DNA of 64,000 bases, taken from contig NZ_PQIG01000077.1 in NCBI RefSeq assembly GCF_012349115.1, positions 35,140-99,139 of the forward strand, read 5' to 3'. Made by a program: the position numbers and the translations under genes. The notes beneath the pieces are model-generated. The model did no database searches. It was not told the origin of the DNA and was given only the letters and a program-made list of their open reading frames with translations. This DNA comes from Rhizobium ruizarguesonis (GTDB taxonomy: Bacteria; Pseudomonadota; Alphaproteobacteria; Rhizobiales; Rhizobiaceae). Shown piece by piece: positions 26,954-38,510 of this stretch (the stretch's first letter is position 1; every line of letters begins with the position of its first letter).

Positions 26954-27208
26954 TCAAGCGACCGCCCTTGCGATCAGAACCACGATGATGGCGCCGACCG
27001 TCGCGTGGATGATCTGCACGACCAGCGCATTTTCAATGCCCAGCGAAATGCCGAGTGCACTGAACAGATAGCCGCCGACGAAGGCGCCGATGATGCCGCT
27101 CAGCAGGCATCTTATCAGCCCGCCGCCACCGACGACCAGGCTTGCGAGGAAGCCTGCAACCAGGCCGATCAGCAAAAATACCAGCAACGCCTGCGTCTCC
27201 ATAGACAT
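26954..27208 (-). CDS. Small glycine-rich membrane protein, YeaQ/YmgE-like
   Basis: An 84-residue protein, three hydrophobic helices with GLVAGFLASLVVGGGGL and GIIGAFVGGYLFSALG, related in design to the 26680-26928 product. The ATG at 27206-27208 has GAAAGGA upstream; the longer open frame upstream is unlikely. Role unknown; probably a stress-induced membrane protein. Confidence 0.8.
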   Translation of the reverse strand: MSMETQALLVFLLIGLVAGFLASLVVGGGGLIRCLLSGIIGAFVGGYLFSALGISLGIENALVVQIIHATVGAIIVVLIARAVA

Positions 27209-27286
27209 GATGATTTCCTTTCGTTTTTTCCACCCCTGGTGGGGATGGCTTTGCCACCCCGACATAAAGGGCGGCGGGGGAAATTA

Positions 27287-28753
27287 TCAAGCGTTCAGGA
27301 CACGGCCATAAGCATCGAGAACCGCTTCCTTCATCGTTTCGGACACGGTCGGATGTGGGAAGATCGTGTGCATCAGTTCTTCCTCGGTCGTCTCGAGATT
27401 CATCGCGACGACGAAGCCCTGGATGAGCTCGGTGACTTCGGCGCCGACCATGTGGGCGCCAAGCAGCTCGCCGGTCTTCTTGTCGAAGATCACCTTCACC
27501 ATGCCCTGGTCTTCGCCGAGCGCGATCGCCTTGCCGTTCGCTGCGAAGGAGAAGCGGCCGACGCGGATGTCGCGGCCCTGCTCCTTGGCTTTGGCTTCTG
27601 TGATGCCGACGGAGGCGACCTGCGGATTGCAATAGGTGCAGCCCGGCACCTTGCCCTTGTCTGTGGGATGAACGTTCGGGAGGCCGGCGATCTTTTCAAC
27701 GCAGACGACGCCCTCATGTTCTGCCTTGTGCGCCAGCATCGGTGGGCCGGCGACATCGCCGATCGCATAGATGCCGGCGACATTGGTCTTGCCGTAGCCA
27801 TCGATGACGACGCAGCCGCGGTCTGTCTTGACGCCGAGCGCCTCGAGACCGAGGTTTTCGATATTGCCCTGAACGCCGACGGCCGAGATCAGCCGGTCCG
27901 CGGTGATCTGCTGCACCTTGCCATCTGCCGTCTCGACATGGGCGGTGACGCTGCCGGCGCCCTTCTCGACCTTCGAGACCTTGGCGCTGGTGAAGATCTT
28001 GAGGCCGCGCTTTTCAAGCTGCTTGCGGGCGATCGCCGTTATCTCGGCATCCTCGACCGGCATGATGGTCGGCATGACTTCGACGACCGTCACGTCGACG
28101 CCCATCGAGCGATAGAAGCTGGCGAATTCGATGCCGATCGCGCCCGAGCCCATGACGATCAGCGACTTCGGCAGCACATCCGGTTTCAGCGCCTCGAAAT
28201 AGGTCCAGATCAGCTTGCCATCCGGCTCGATGCCGGGCAGCGCGCGCGGACGGGCGCCGGTGGCGATGATAATGTGCTTGGCGGTATAGGTGCCCTCGCC
28301 GCTCTTGACGTTCTTCGGCAGCGGATGCTGCGGCTCGACGACCGGCTTCGACGACTTGCCGACGACGATCTCGCCCGCCTGGGTCCCGGTCGAAGCCTTG
28401 GTGATCTTCGCTTCGCCCCAGATGATGTCGATCTTGTTCTTCTTCATCAGGAAGCCGACGCCGGCATTCAGACGAGCGGAGACGGCGCGCGAGCGGCCGA
28501 CGACGGCATTGGCATCCGGCTTGACCGTGCCTTCGAGAACGAGGCCGTAATCCTTGAAGTGATTGGCATGGTCGAGCACCTCGGCCGAGCGCAGCAGCGC
28601 CTTGGTCGGGATGCAGCCCCAGTTCAGGCAGATGCCGCCCATATGCTCGCGCTCGACAATCGCGGTCTTGAGGCCAAGCTGGCTCGCACGGATGGCGGCG
28701 ACATAGCCGCCGGGACCCGAGCCGATGATGATGACGTCGTAGGATTCAGCCAT
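27287..28753 (-). CDS. lpdA: Dihydrolipoyl dehydrogenase (E3)
   Basis: This 488-residue flavoprotein reoxidises dihydrolipoyl groups of the pyruvate dehydrogenase complex. It shows the FAD motif IIGSGPGGYVAAIRA, the redox disulfide GGICLNWGCIPTK, the NAD-binding GSGAIGIEFASFY, a second FAD motif YAIGDVAGPPMLAHKAEHEG and the catalytic HPTVSE near the C-terminus. It belongs to the pdhABC operon on the same strand, but two small genes separate it from pdhC. Confidence 0.97.
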   Translation of the reverse strand: MAESYDVIIIGSGPGGYVAAIRASQLGLKTAIVEREHMGGICLNWGCIPTKALLRSAEVLDHANHFKDYGLVLEGTVKPDANAVVGRSRAVSARLNAGVGFLMKKNKIDIIWGEAKITKASTGTQAGEIVVGKSSKPVVEPQHPLPKNVKSGEGTYTAKHIIIATGARPRALPGIEPDGKLIWTYFEALKPDVLPKSLIVMGSGAIGIEFASFYRSMGVDVTVVEVMPTIMPVEDAEITAIARKQLEKRGLKIFTSAKVSKVEKGAGSVTAHVETADGKVQQITADRLISAVGVQGNIENLGLEALGVKTDRGCVVIDGYGKTNVAGIYAIGDVAGPPMLAHKAEHEGVVCVEKIAGLPNVHPTDKGKVPGCTYCNPQVASVGITEAKAKEQGRDIRVGRFSFAANGKAIALGEDQGMVKVIFDKKTGELLGAHMVGAEVTELIQGFVVAMNLETTEEELMHTIFPHPTVSETMKEAVLDAYGRVLNA

Positions 28754-28769
28754 GTGTTTCCTGCCTTTG

Positions 28770-29351
28770 TTACGCTGCGCTGCGGGTCATGAGCACCCAC
28801 GCGTGTCTCTTGCTGTTTTCGAAGAGCGGCACGGCCTCGGCGCGCGCAGCCTCCAGGAATCCGTTTTTTCCATAAAGCGACAAAGCCGCTTCGTTGTCGC
28901 TTGCGGTGATCAGGCTGACGGGCCGCCGATCCGCCCTTTCGATCTGATCGTCCAGCAGCCTGCGTCCGATGCCGATGCCGCGCAGATGGCGATAGACGCC
29001 GAGACTGCCGATGAACCAGCTTCCCACAACCGTTTTCTGCAAGGCGAGCATCGGTGCGGTCGCCGGAATCGTCGCTTCGATATCGCCTATCCCCTCATCC
29101 AGCGCATGGCCGATCGCCACACCCGCGACCTCGCCATAGGCCTCGGCAATGACGGCATTCCGCCAGCTGCCGACAGCTTCGTCCTCGCTCATCTTCAGCC
29201 GGCCCCGCTCCAGCGGCGTGTCGCTGACGCCGTTTTCCACATCGGCAAACCAGAGCCAGGTGGCAAAACCGCGCGACGCGATATCCGCCAGAATCGCCAG
29301 CTCCGAGGCATCCCGCCGTGAGGCCTGCCGGAGGGCGATGAAGGAGGTCAT
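28770..29351 (-). CDS. GNAT-family N-acetyltransferase
   Basis: A 193-residue acetyltransferase with the acetyl-CoA motif SLGVYRHLRGIGIGRRLLD and a C-terminal NEAALSLYGKNGF. ATG 29349-29351 lies 2 bases after the SGNH hydrolase stop and has GGAGG nearby in the preceding gene end; the longer frame upstream is unlikely. The substrate is unknown. It lies between pdhC and lpdA and is probably cotranscribed. Confidence 0.85.
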   Translation of the reverse strand: MTSFIALRQASRRDASELAILADIASRGFATWLWFADVENGVSDTPLERGRLKMSEDEAVGSWRNAVIAEAYGEVAGVAIGHALDEGIGDIEATIPATAPMLALQKTVVGSWFIGSLGVYRHLRGIGIGRRLLDDQIERADRRPVSLITASDNEAALSLYGKNGFLEAARAEAVPLFENSKRHAWVLMTRSAA

Positions 29352-29353
29352 GG

Positions 29354-29995
29354 TCAGATCCCCAGCATCATCCGCACGATCGATTCCAGCCCGCGGCCGA
29401 GCGCACGCGTATTCTCCGCATCGAGGTGAATGCCATCGATCGGTGTGGTCTTGGCGACGGAATTGCCGTCGAAGAAGCCACAACCGAGTTCGTCGGCAAG
29501 ATCACGATAAAGCGTTGCAAGCTTTGCCGATTCCTCGATGCCGCCGGGAAACGACGCGGCGAAGGGCACATTGCCCGTCGCGCGGATCGCCGGCGGCGCC
29601 ACGATCAGAATCTCCGGCCCATCGAATTCGAAGGGCCAGGCGTGATTGCGGATCAGCCGCACGAGCCGGCTGATGCCCTGGCATGCGGCAAAGGCCGAAC
29701 CCGCCACAACCGGCTTCATGTCGTTGGTGCCGAGCAGAAGGACAACGAGGTCGAGCGGCGCATGCGTCTGCAGGATCGTCGGCAGGATGCGCGCACCGTT
29801 GCGGTCGCAATCGGCGAGGTGGTCGTCGAAAGCGGTGGTGCGACCGTTCAGGCCTTCGGCGATGACGCGCGCCTCACTGCCGAGCGCGGCTTGAAGCACG
29901 CTCGGCCAGCGATTCTTGTAGTCATGACGGCCGATCGTCTCGGCGTCATAACCCCAGGTCAGCGAGTCGCCATAGCAAAGAACGGTCTTGGTCAT
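29354..29995 (-). CDS. SGNH/GDSL hydrolase (arylesterase-like)
   Basis: A 213-residue esterase. Block I is CYGDSLTWGYD (nucleophile Ser), block III GTNDMK and block V DGIHLDAEN (catalytic Asp and His). It has no signal peptide, so it works in the cytoplasm. It starts 19 bases after the pdhC stop with GGAGG upstream, and is coupled to the GNAT gene. Homologues in rhizobia are called arylesterases; the natural substrate is unknown. Confidence 0.88.
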   Translation of the reverse strand: MTKTVLCYGDSLTWGYDAETIGRHDYKNRWPSVLQAALGSEARVIAEGLNGRTTAFDDHLADCDRNGARILPTILQTHAPLDLVVLLLGTNDMKPVVAGSAFAACQGISRLVRLIRNHAWPFEFDGPEILIVAPPAIRATGNVPFAASFPGGIEESAKLATLYRDLADELGCGFFDGNSVAKTTPIDGIHLDAENTRALGRGLESIVRMMLGI

Positions 29996-30014
29996 TTCCG
30001 CCTCCGCGCCGCTA

Positions 30015-31364
30015 TCAGACAAGCATGCCCATCGGGTTCTCGATGTAGCCCTTGAAGGCCTGGAGCAGCTCGGCGCCGAGCGCGCCGTCGACGCAGCGAT
30101 GGTCGGTCGAGAGCGTGACTGACATCACGGTGGCGATTGCCATTTCGCCCTTCTTGACGACAACCCGCTGTTCGCCGGCACCGACCGCGAGGATCGTCGC
30201 ATGCGGCGGGTTGACGACGGCTGCGAAGTTCTTCACGCCCATCATGCCCATGTTGGAGACCGAGCTGGTGCCGCCCTGATATTCCTCAGGCTTCAGCTTG
30301 CGATCCTTGGCCCGCTTGCCGAGATCGCGCATCTCGTTGGAGATCGTCGACAGGGTCTTTTCCTCGGCCTTGCGGATGATCGGCGTGATCAGGCCGCCGG
30401 GGATCGAGACAGCAACGCCGACATCGGCGTGCTTGTGCTTGACCATGTTGCTGTCGGTCCAGGAGACATTGGCATCCGGAACGTCGCGCAGCGCCAGCGC
30501 CATGGCCTTGATGACCATGTCGTTGACCGAGAGCTTGTAGGCCGGAGCGTTGTCCTTGCGCGGAGCCGCATCGTTCAGCTGGGCGCGCAGCGCCAGCAGC
30601 GCATCGAGTTCGCAATCGACGCTGACGTAGAAATGCGGGATCGTCTGCTTGGATTCGACCAGGCGCCTGGCGATCGTCTTGCGCATGCCGTCATGCGGCA
30701 CGAGCTCGTAGGAACCAGGTTCGAAGAGCTTAAGCACGGCTTCTTCGGACGCGCCCTTCGGTGCAGCGGCGGCCGGAGCCGGCGCGGCGGCCGCAGATAC
30801 GGGCGCAGCAGCAGCCTTGGCGCCACCGCCGGCAACGGCGGCTTCGATGTCGCTCTTGACGACGCGGCCGTGCGGGCCGGAGCCTGCAACTGCCGAAAGG
30901 TCGATACCGGCTTCCTTGGCCAGCCTGCGAGCGAGCGGCGAAGAGAAGGTGCGGTTGCCATCAGATGAAACCGAGGCGGCTGCGGCGGTGGTTACAGGTG
31001 CCGCAGCCGGAGTAGACTGGGCCGGAGCCGGTGCAGCCTGGGCCTTCGGCGCGGCTGCACCGTCAGCCTTCGGTGCTGGAGCGGCGGAACCCGCACTGCT
31101 TGCGGCAGCGGAGACATCCTCGCCATCGGCGGCGAGAACCGCTATCAGCGCATTGACCTTGACGCCTTCGGTGCCGGCGGCAACGACGAGCTTGGCGACA
31201 GTGCCTTCATCGACGGCTTCGACTTCCATCGTCGCCTTGTCGGTTTCGATCTCGGCGATCACATCGCCGGACTTGACCTTGTCGCCTTCCTTGACCAGCC
31301 ATTTGGAAAGATTGCCTTCCTCCATGGTCGGAGAGAGGGCGGGCATCGTGATATTGATTGGCAT
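30015..31364 (-). CDS. pdhC: Pyruvate dehydrogenase E2, dihydrolipoyl acetyltransferase
   Basis: This 449-residue core subunit has one N-terminal lipoyl domain ([21 protein letters not shown] and the lipoyl-lysine motif [10 protein letters not shown]), an Ala/Pro-rich linker, a peripheral-subunit-binding domain ([20 protein letters not shown]) and a catalytic domain ending in [16 protein letters not shown] with the catalytic His-Asp. Stop followed closely by the SGNH hydrolase gene; start 15 bases after pdhB. Confidence 0.97.
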   Translation of the reverse strand: MPINITMPALSPTMEEGNLSKWLVKEGDKVKSGDVIAEIETDKATMEVEAVDEGTVAKLVVAAGTEGVKVNALIAVLAADGEDVSAAASSAGSAAPAPKADGAAAPKAQAAPAPAQSTPAAAPVTTAAAASVSSDGNRTFSSPLARRLAKEAGIDLSAVAGSGPHGRVVKSDIEAAVAGGGAKAAAAPVSAAAAPAPAAAAPKGASEEAVLKLFEPGSYELVPHDGMRKTIARRLVESKQTIPHFYVSVDCELDALLALRAQLNDAAPRKDNAPAYKLSVNDMVIKAMALALRDVPDANVSWTDSNMVKHKHADVGVAVSIPGGLITPIIRKAEEKTLSTISNEMRDLGKRAKDRKLKPEEYQGGTSSVSNMGMMGVKNFAAVVNPPHATILAVGAGEQRVVVKKGEMAIATVMSVTLSTDHRCVDGALGAELLQAFKGYIENPMGMLV

Positions 31365-31379
31365 CGAAACACCCTCCCC

Positions 31380-32771
31380 TTATTTGTAGCAAACAGCCTT
31401 CACCGCATCGACCACTTCGCCGACGTTCGGAAGGGCGAGCTTTTCGAGATTGGCGGCGTAAGGCATCGGAACGTCCTTGCCTGCGATCGTCAGGATCGGC
31501 GCATCGAGATAATCGAAGGCCTGCTGCATGACGCGGGTGGCGATCTCGGTGCCGACTGATGATTGCGGATAACCTTCCTCGACGGTCACCAGACGGCCGG
31601 TCTTCTTCACCGATTCAATCACGGTCGGCAGGTCCATCGGGCGGATAGTGCGAAGGTCGATCAGTTCGACATCGATGCCGAGCTTTTCGAGTTCGGCGAC
31701 AGCCTTGATCGCATAGGTCATGCCGATGCCGAAGGAGACCACGGTGACGTCCTTGCCCGGACGATGGATGCGCGCCTTGCCGATCGGCAGGACGAAATTG
31801 TCGAGCTTCGGCACATCGAAATGCTGGCCGTAGAGAATTTCGTTTTCGAGGAAGATGACCGGGTTCGGATCGCGGATCGCAGCCTTCAGCAGGCCCTTGG
31901 CATCGGATGCCGTGTAGGGCATGACGACCTTCAGGCCGGGAATGGCGCTGTACCAGGCTGCATAATCCTGGCTGTGCTGGGCGCCGACACGGGCCGCTGC
32001 ACCATTCGGGCCGCGGAAGACGATCGGAGCGCCCATCTGGCCGCCTGACATATAAAGCGTCTTGGCAGCGGAGTTGATGATCTGGTCGATTGCCTGCATG
32101 GCGAAGTTGAAGGTCATGAATTCGACGATCGGCCGAAGGCCGGCCATGGCGGCACCGACGCCGACGCCGGCAAAGCCATGCTCGGTGATCGGCGTATCGA
32201 CGACGCGGCGGGGGCCGAATTCCTGCAGCAGCCCCTGCGTGACCTTGTAGGCGCCCTGATATTCGGCGACTTCCTCGCCCATGACGAAGACGTTTTCGTC
32301 GGCGCGCATTTCCTCGGCCATGGCGTCACGAAGCGCTTCGCGCACGGTCGTCGACACCATTTCGGTGCCGGCCGGGATTTCGGGGTCGTTCTGCACCTGG
32401 GCTTTCGGCTCGGCCGGAACGGCTGCGGATGCCGGAGTTGCGGCAGCCGGTTTTTCCTCCTGCGCGGCCTGCGGTGCAGCAGCCGGCGCTGCTGCCGGAG
32501 CGGACGCAGACATGTCGGATGCGGATTCACCGTCCTGCAGGAGAACGGCGATCTTGGCGTTCACCTTGACGCCTTCGGTTCCGGCAGGAACCAGAAGCTT
32601 GCCGATGACGCCTTCGTCGACGGCTTCGACTTCCATCGTCGCCTTGTCGGTTTCGATTTCGGCGATCACGTCGCCTGAGGTGACCTTGTCACCTTCCTGC
32701 TTCAGCCATTTGGACAGTGTGCCTTCTTCCATGGTCGGAGAGAGGGCGGGCATGAGGATATCGATAGGCAT
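31380..32771 (-). CDS. pdhB: Pyruvate dehydrogenase E1 beta with lipoyl domain
   Basis: This 463-residue subunit carries an extra N-terminal lipoyl domain ([20 protein letters not shown], lysine in [10 protein letters not shown]), an Ala/Pro linker at about 85-135, and the transketolase-type E1-beta domain ([40 protein letters not shown]). The lipoyl-bearing E1 beta is typical of alphaproteobacteria and some endosymbionts. It starts 15 bases downstream of the pdhA stop and belongs to the same operon. Confidence 0.97.
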   Translation of the reverse strand: MPIDILMPALSPTMEEGTLSKWLKQEGDKVTSGDVIAEIETDKATMEVEAVDEGVIGKLLVPAGTEGVKVNAKIAVLLQDGESASDMSASAPAAAPAAAPQAAQEEKPAAATPASAAVPAEPKAQVQNDPEIPAGTEMVSTTVREALRDAMAEEMRADENVFVMGEEVAEYQGAYKVTQGLLQEFGPRRVVDTPITEHGFAGVGVGAAMAGLRPIVEFMTFNFAMQAIDQIINSAAKTLYMSGGQMGAPIVFRGPNGAAARVGAQHSQDYAAWYSAIPGLKVVMPYTASDAKGLLKAAIRDPNPVIFLENEILYGQHFDVPKLDNFVLPIGKARIHRPGKDVTVVSFGIGMTYAIKAVAELEKLGIDVELIDLRTIRPMDLPTVIESVKKTGRLVTVEEGYPQSSVGTEIATRVMQQAFDYLDAPILTIAGKDVPMPYAANLEKLALPNVGEVVDAVKAVCYK

Positions 32772-32786
32772 GGGTTCCCTCCCCGA

Positions 32787-33833
32787 TTAGAGCAGAATGT
32801 CGGTATAGAGCTCGGATACATCCGGCTCCGGATCGGCCTGGGCGAAGTCGGCGCTGTCGGCGACGATGTCGCGGACATCCTTGTCGATCGCCTTCAGATC
32901 GTCTTCGGAAGCCCAGCCCTTTTCGACGAGGCGTGCCTTCACCTGTTCGATCGGGTCGTGCTCGGAGCGCATCTTCTGCACCTCGTCCTTGGAGCGATAC
33001 TTCGCCGGGTCGGACATGGAGTGACCGCGATAACGATAGGTCAGCATTTCGAGAATGATCGGACCCTTGCCGGAACGGCAATGTTCGAGCGCCTCGTCGG
33101 CCGCCGCCTTGACGGCGCGGACGTCCATGCCATCGACCTGAATGCCGGGGATGCCGAAGCCGGATCCACGCAGCGAGTAATTCGACTGCGCGGTGGCGCG
33201 GGCGGTCGAGGTGCCCATGGCGTAACGGTTGTTCTCGACGATATAGACGATCGGCAGCTTCCAGAGAGCAGCCATGTTGAAGCTCTCGTAGACCTGGCCC
33301 TGGTTGGCAGCGCCGTCGCCGAAATAGGCGATGGAGACATTGTCGTTGCCGCGGTAGCGGTTTGCGAAGGCAAGACCCGTTCCGAGCGAGACCTGGGCGC
33401 CGACGATGCCGTGACCGCCGTAGAAATGCTTCTCTTTCGAGAACATGTGCATCGAGCCGCCCTTGCCGTGGGAATAGCCGCTGCGACGCCCGGTCAGTTC
33501 CGCCATGACGCCGCGCGCTTCCATGCCGGTTGCCAGCATATGGCCGTGGTCGCGATAGGCGGTGATGACCTGGTCGCCATCCTTCTGCGCCATCTGCATG
33601 CCGACGACGACAGCTTCCTGACCGATGTAGAGGTGACAAAAGCCGCCGATGAAGCCCATGCCGTAAAGCTGACCGGCCTTCTCCTCGAAGCGGCGGATCA
33701 ACAGCATCTCGCGATAGGCCTTCAGCTCTTCATTGCGATCGAAGTCGGCTACCGGGCCGCCATTCGATGCTTTGGCTGCCGGTTTTGCTGCAGTTTTGCG
33801 GCTGGAAACGGTCGCGGTCTTTCGCGGCGCCAT
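32787..33833 (-). CDS. pdhA: Pyruvate dehydrogenase E1 alpha
   Basis: This 348-residue subunit decarboxylates pyruvate with thiamine diphosphate. The ThDP motif GDGAANQGQVYESFNMAALW...ENN is present, as are the HGHM and regulatory-loop region RYRGHSMSDPAKYR. The N-terminus has a basic Ala/Lys-rich leader (residues 1-25) of unclear role. A strong AGGGAGGG ribosome site lies just upstream and partly inside a hairpin (33841-33883). First gene of the pdhABC operon. Confidence 0.97.
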   Translation of the reverse strand: MAPRKTATVSSRKTAAKPAAKASNGGPVADFDRNEELKAYREMLLIRRFEEKAGQLYGMGFIGGFCHLYIGQEAVVVGMQMAQKDGDQVITAYRDHGHMLATGMEARGVMAELTGRRSGYSHGKGGSMHMFSKEKHFYGGHGIVGAQVSLGTGLAFANRYRGNDNVSIAYFGDGAANQGQVYESFNMAALWKLPIVYIVENNRYAMGTSTARATAQSNYSLRGSGFGIPGIQVDGMDVRAVKAAADEALEHCRSGKGPIILEMLTYRYRGHSMSDPAKYRSKDEVQKMRSEHDPIEQVKARLVEKGWASEDDLKAIDKDVRDIVADSADFAQADPEPDVSELYTDILL

Positions 33834-33840
33834 TCAACCC

Positions 33841-33883
33841 TCCCTATGGGTTTGTCGTTTCTTGGTGGCGCGTACCATAGGGA
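33841..33883 (-). promoter_or_regulatory. Inverted repeat in the pdhA leader overlapping its ribosome site
   Basis: Perfect 9-base arms TCCCTATGG (33841-33849) and CCATAGGGA (33875-33883) with a 25-base loop. In the pdhA transcript the second arm ends in the GGGA that begins the AGGGAGGG Shine-Dalgarno, so folding would hide part of it. It could equally be a protein-binding operator. Confidence 0.5.
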
Positions 33884-33978
33884 AGAAATATGACCACAGC
33901 AATGCCATAATTGCATGGCTCGTATTCGGCACTAAATTATTGATAAATATACAGAAATAGCAATTAACCAATTTCAAG

Positions 33979-34299
33979 TTAATTGGAATAGTGATTGAAT
34001 ACGACGATCTCGTCCGCGCGCGACATATTGAGCTGATAGCGCGCTTTTTCGTCCAGCATATCCTTGTCGAGCGAGCCGTCACTCAGGAGCGCGACCTGAT
34101 TTTCCAGATGTTCGCGCTTCGCCTTCAAGATCGCAAGCTCTTTGTCGCGCGCGACACGCTGATGCTCGAACGCCTCCGTCGCGCGCAGGCCGTAATCGCC
34201 ATGGATGCAATGATAACCGAAATAGGAGAGGAAGGCGACCGTCATGGCCGGAATGACGAAGCGGCCGATCTTTCTCTTCTTATGATGCTTTGTCCACAT
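33979..34299 (-). CDS. ftsB: FtsB/DivIC-type septum formation protein
   Basis: A 106-residue bitopic protein: basic cytoplasmic N-terminus (KHHKKRK), one membrane helix at about 14-30, a short coiled coil (ELAILKAKREHLENQVALL) and a DEKARYQLNMSRADEIVVF end, the family pattern. FtsB links FtsL and FtsQ in the divisome. The position between eno and pdhA is conserved in alphaproteobacteria. Start ATG 34297-34299. Confidence 0.85.
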   Translation of the reverse strand: MWTKHHKKRKIGRFVIPAMTVAFLSYFGYHCIHGDYGLRATEAFEHQRVARDKELAILKAKREHLENQVALLSDGSLDKDMLDEKARYQLNMSRADEIVVFNHYSN

Positions 34300-34383
34300 A
34301 CACGCATGCTCTTGAACGCATTACCAATTGGTTCAATCTAGCGCGCAGAGATTAACCGTTCGTTGACTCTAAAAACCGCGCAA

Positions 34384-34411
34384 TAAAAAACCCGCGCCGG
34401 GAAGGCGCGGG
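34384..34411 (-). terminator. Intrinsic terminator after eno
   Basis: On the minus strand CCCGCGCC-TTCCC-GGCGCGGG is followed at once by TTTTTTATT: a strong GC stem with a U-run, 26 bases past the eno stop (34437). It separates eno from ftsB. Confidence 0.85.
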
Positions 34412-34436
34412 TCAAGCCATTGGAAATCAGATCCGA

Positions 34437-35756
<1,320 letters not shown>

Positions 35757-35852
35757 TTAGTCGAAGGCGTGCAAATTACAATGCTGCAATTTCCAGCCTT
35801 CGAACCGTGTTCGGATCTCGCCTATAGCACGATCATGTCAGGCTGTTGAACG

Positions 35853-36698
35853 TCAAGCCTTGGCGACAGCATCGAAGGCGAGCAGCTTTTCAAGCAGCCG
35901 CGGCATGTCCTTGAGATAGACCATGTTGGGGCCGTCGGAAGGTGCATTGTCGGGGTCCTGATGGGTTTCGATGAAGACCCCGGCGATACCGGCAGCCACC
36001 GCTGCGCGCGCCAGCGTTTCCACGAATTCCCGCTGACCGCCGGAAGAATCGCCCTGCCCGCCCGGCTGCGCCACAGAATGGGTCGCATCGAAGATAACAG
36101 GGGCGCCCATCGCCGCCATGATCGGCAGCGAGCGCATGTCGGAGACCAGCGTATTGTAGCCGAAGGAGGCGCCGCGCTCACACAGCAGCACGTTCGGATT
36201 GCCGCTGGCATTGAGCTTCTTCAGGACGTTCTTCATATCCCAGGGAGCGAGAAACTGGCCCTTCTTGACATTGACGACGCGGCCGGTCTTGGCGGCGGCG
36301 ATGAGAAGGTCGGTCTGGCGGCAAAGGAACGCCGGGATCTGTAGGACGTCGACGACCCTTGCCACCTCCGCGCATTGCTCTGCGGTATGAACGTCGGTCA
36401 GGACAGGAAAGCCGAATTCCTTTTTCAGGTCGGCAAAGACCTCCATGCCCTTTTCGATCCCGATACCGCGTTCAGCCGAGAGCGAGGTGCGGTTCGCCTT
36501 GTCGAAGGAGCTCTTGTAAACGAGGCCGATGCCGAGCTTGCCGCAAAGCTCTTTCAGCGTGCCGGCAACCATGAAGGCGTGATCGCGGCTCTCCATCTGG
36601 CAGGGGCCGGCAATCAGCGACAGGCGGCCGGTATTGGAAAAGCTGACCTGGCCTTGGTCCTCGCCGATCCTGACTTCGGAATTCGTATCAGTGCTCAT
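35853..36698 (-). CDS. kdsA: KDO-8-phosphate synthase
   Basis: This 281-residue enzyme joins phosphoenolpyruvate and arabinose 5-phosphate to make KDO 8-phosphate for lipopolysaccharide. Visible: [58 protein letters not shown] and [12 protein letters not shown]. Its start overlaps the end of the VOC gene by 4 bases. PEP supply by eno next to it may be functionally convenient, but they appear to be separate units. Confidence 0.97.
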   Translation of the reverse strand: MSTDTNSEVRIGEDQGQVSFSNTGRLSLIAGPCQMESRDHAFMVAGTLKELCGKLGIGLVYKSSFDKANRTSLSAERGIGIEKGMEVFADLKKEFGFPVLTDVHTAEQCAEVARVVDVLQIPAFLCRQTDLLIAAAKTGRVVNVKKGQFLAPWDMKNVLKKLNASGNPNVLLCERGASFGYNTLVSDMRSLPIMAAMGAPVIFDATHSVAQPGGQGDSSGGQREFVETLARAAVAAGIAGVFIETHQDPDNAPSDGPNMVYLKDMPRLLEKLLAFDAVAKA

Positions 36699-37594
36699 CG
36701 TGTTTCCTCGAAGGCGAAGAGCGCGCCCTGCCCGGGCGCAGGCTTCACCACAATGCGATTGTTCTTGCGCGTGTATGTCACCCCGTTAGCAGCCAAATGC
36801 GCTTCTGTCACGGCAAGATCGGCGACGGCAAAGAGGATTGCCCTGCCGCGCAGGCCGCGATCGCCGGATGAGACGGCGATGTCAAAATAGGCTTCCAGCC
36901 CTTCCGGCGTCATCAGGCTGATTTTCGCGTTCGACGCTGCGATATTGACGCCAAAACTCGTTTTCTCGACTGCCGCTTGCGCCACGGCAAGGCTGACGAA
37001 GGCAGCAAAGGCAGCGGCGGCGGGTGCGCAAAGCGCTATCTCGGTTATGCCGATGACGCCATTGGCATGCGTCTCCAGCGCGCCGCGGTCGGCCGGCAGC
37101 GGATTGACGCGCTCGACGGTGAAGAGAAAGAGGTCAGGCGCGCGCAGGTCGCCGGCGAAAGCCAGTTTGAAGCCGGCAATCGTCTGCGCACCGTCCGGCA
37201 TCGTCATCGGCCGGGTGAACTGCAGCACTTCGCCAGCGCTCGATCCGTTGCCGACGAAGTTCTGATGATCGAGGCTGGCATCCTCACTGCCGAAAGCCAG
37301 CCCCGAAAGCCCTTCCTCGCCGCAGCGGAAGCGGAAGGCACGGTTGCGGGCGGTGAAGACATTGCCTTGCCGCGCCGAAGCCTCGCTCTCCTCGGCGCTC
37401 GCAATCCCGAGCGGCTCCAGATAGGTCTTGTCGGCAAAAAAGACGCAGGCATTCTCCGTTCCGAAGGGATGGCGCGCATCGGCGGCAACGGTGAAGCCGA
37501 GCTTGCCGATCCTTTCGCGCGCCACATCAATATTGACGACGGGCAGCACGACATGATCCAGCGGATGCGGTTTGGCGGAATGCGTGTTCATCAT
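36695..37594 (-). CDS. VOC-superfamily (glyoxalase-like) protein
   Basis: A 299-residue protein starting with [42 protein letters not shown], the first half of a glyoxalase/dioxygenase fold with a metal-binding His in LDHV. A second module ends with [16 protein letters not shown]. Substrate unknown. It is translationally coupled to kdsA. Confidence 0.82.
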   Translation of the reverse strand: MMNTHSAKPHPLDHVVLPVVNIDVARERIGKLGFTVAADARHPFGTENACVFFADKTYLEPLGIASAEESEASARQGNVFTARNRAFRFRCGEEGLSGLAFGSEDASLDHQNFVGNGSSAGEVLQFTRPMTMPDGAQTIAGFKLAFAGDLRAPDLFLFTVERVNPLPADRGALETHANGVIGITEIALCAPAAAAFAAFVSLAVAQAAVEKTSFGVNIAASNAKISLMTPEGLEAYFDIAVSSGDRGLRGRAILFAVADLAVTEAHLAANGVTYTRKNNRIVVKPAPGQGALFAFEETR

Positions 37595-37727
37595 AATCCC
37601 TCCTCAAAACGGCAAGAGATTTGCGACAGCGCCACCCTCAATGCAAGACTTGTGTCCCAATCCGGCGAATGAAAATAAAAATCTCGACGAGTTGGCGCGA
37701 AGTTTTACGGAAATTTAGCTACTTGCG

Positions 37728-37742
37728 GAACACATATGGAAC
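37728..37742. promoter_or_regulatory. LexA-binding SOS box (GAAC-N7-GAAC)
   Basis: GAACACATATGGAAC fits the alphaproteobacterial LexA site GAAC-N7-GAAC exactly. It is 49 bases before the lexA start, so LexA should repress its own gene. Confidence 0.85.
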
Positions 37743-37790
37743 ATATAGTGTCTGTTCTGGATTTGTTTCAATCACGAGGTCACAACGTCG

Positions 37791-38510
37791 ATGCTCACGC
37801 GCAAACAACAGGAGCTTCTCCTTTTCATTCACGAGCGCATGAAAGAATCCGGCGTTCCGCCGTCTTTCGACGAAATGAAGGATGCGCTGGACCTCGCCTC
37901 GAAGTCCGGGATTCACCGGCTGATCACGGCGCTCGAGGAACGTGGCTTCATTCGCCGCCTACCGAACCGTGCTCGTGCGCTTGAGGTCATCAAGCTTCCG
38001 GAGGCCTACAGCCCCAGCATTCAGCCCCGGCGCGGCTTTTCGCCGAGCGTCATCGAGGGCAGCCTCGGCAAGCCCCAGCCGGTCGCCGCCCCCGCTGCCG
38101 CAAAACCCGTTGCCGACAACGGCAACTCGGTTTCCGTGCCGGTCATGGGCCGTATCGCCGCCGGCGTTCCGATCTCGGCGATCCAGAACAATACCCACGA
38201 CATCGTCGTTCCGGCCGACATGCTCGGTTCCGGTGAACATTATGCGCTGGAGGTCAAGGGCGATTCGATGATCGACGCCGGCATCTTCGACGGCGACACG
38301 GTGATCATTCGCAACGGCAGCACCGCAAGTCCCGGTGACATCGTCGTGGCTCTCGTCGACGACGAGGAAGCAACACTCAAACGCTTCCGCCGCAAGGGCG
38401 CCTCGATCGCGCTCGAAGCCGCCAACCCGGCTTACGAGACCCGAATCTTCGGGCCGGACCGCGTCAAGGTGCAAGGCAAACTCGTCGGTCTCATTCGCCG
38501 CTATCACTGA
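37791..38510 (+). CDS. lexA: SOS repressor LexA
   Basis: This 239-residue repressor has the N-terminal winged helix ([25 protein letters not shown]), a linker, and the S24 self-cleavage domain: cleavage site AG in [10 protein letters not shown], catalytic serine in [12 protein letters not shown], and the lysine later in the domain. The length fits the longer alphaproteobacterial LexA. An SOS box lies upstream. Its 3' end overlaps the convergent comEC gene by 20 bases. Confidence 0.97.
   Translation: MLTRKQQELLLFIHERMKESGVPPSFDEMKDALDLASKSGIHRLITALEERGFIRRLPNRARALEVIKLPEAYSPSIQPRRGFSPSVIEGSLGKPQPVAAPAAAKPVADNGNSVSVPVMGRIAAGVPISAIQNNTHDIVVPADMLGSGEHYALEVKGDSMIDAGIFDGDTVIIRNGSTASPGDIVVALVDDEEATLKRFRRKGASIALEAANPAYETRIFGPDRVKVQGKLVGLIRRYH

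Noticed and set aside
33968..33986. CCAATT...AATTGG inverted repeat at the ftsB stop as a terminator
   Set aside because: The stem is short and AT-rich without a U-run on the proper side.
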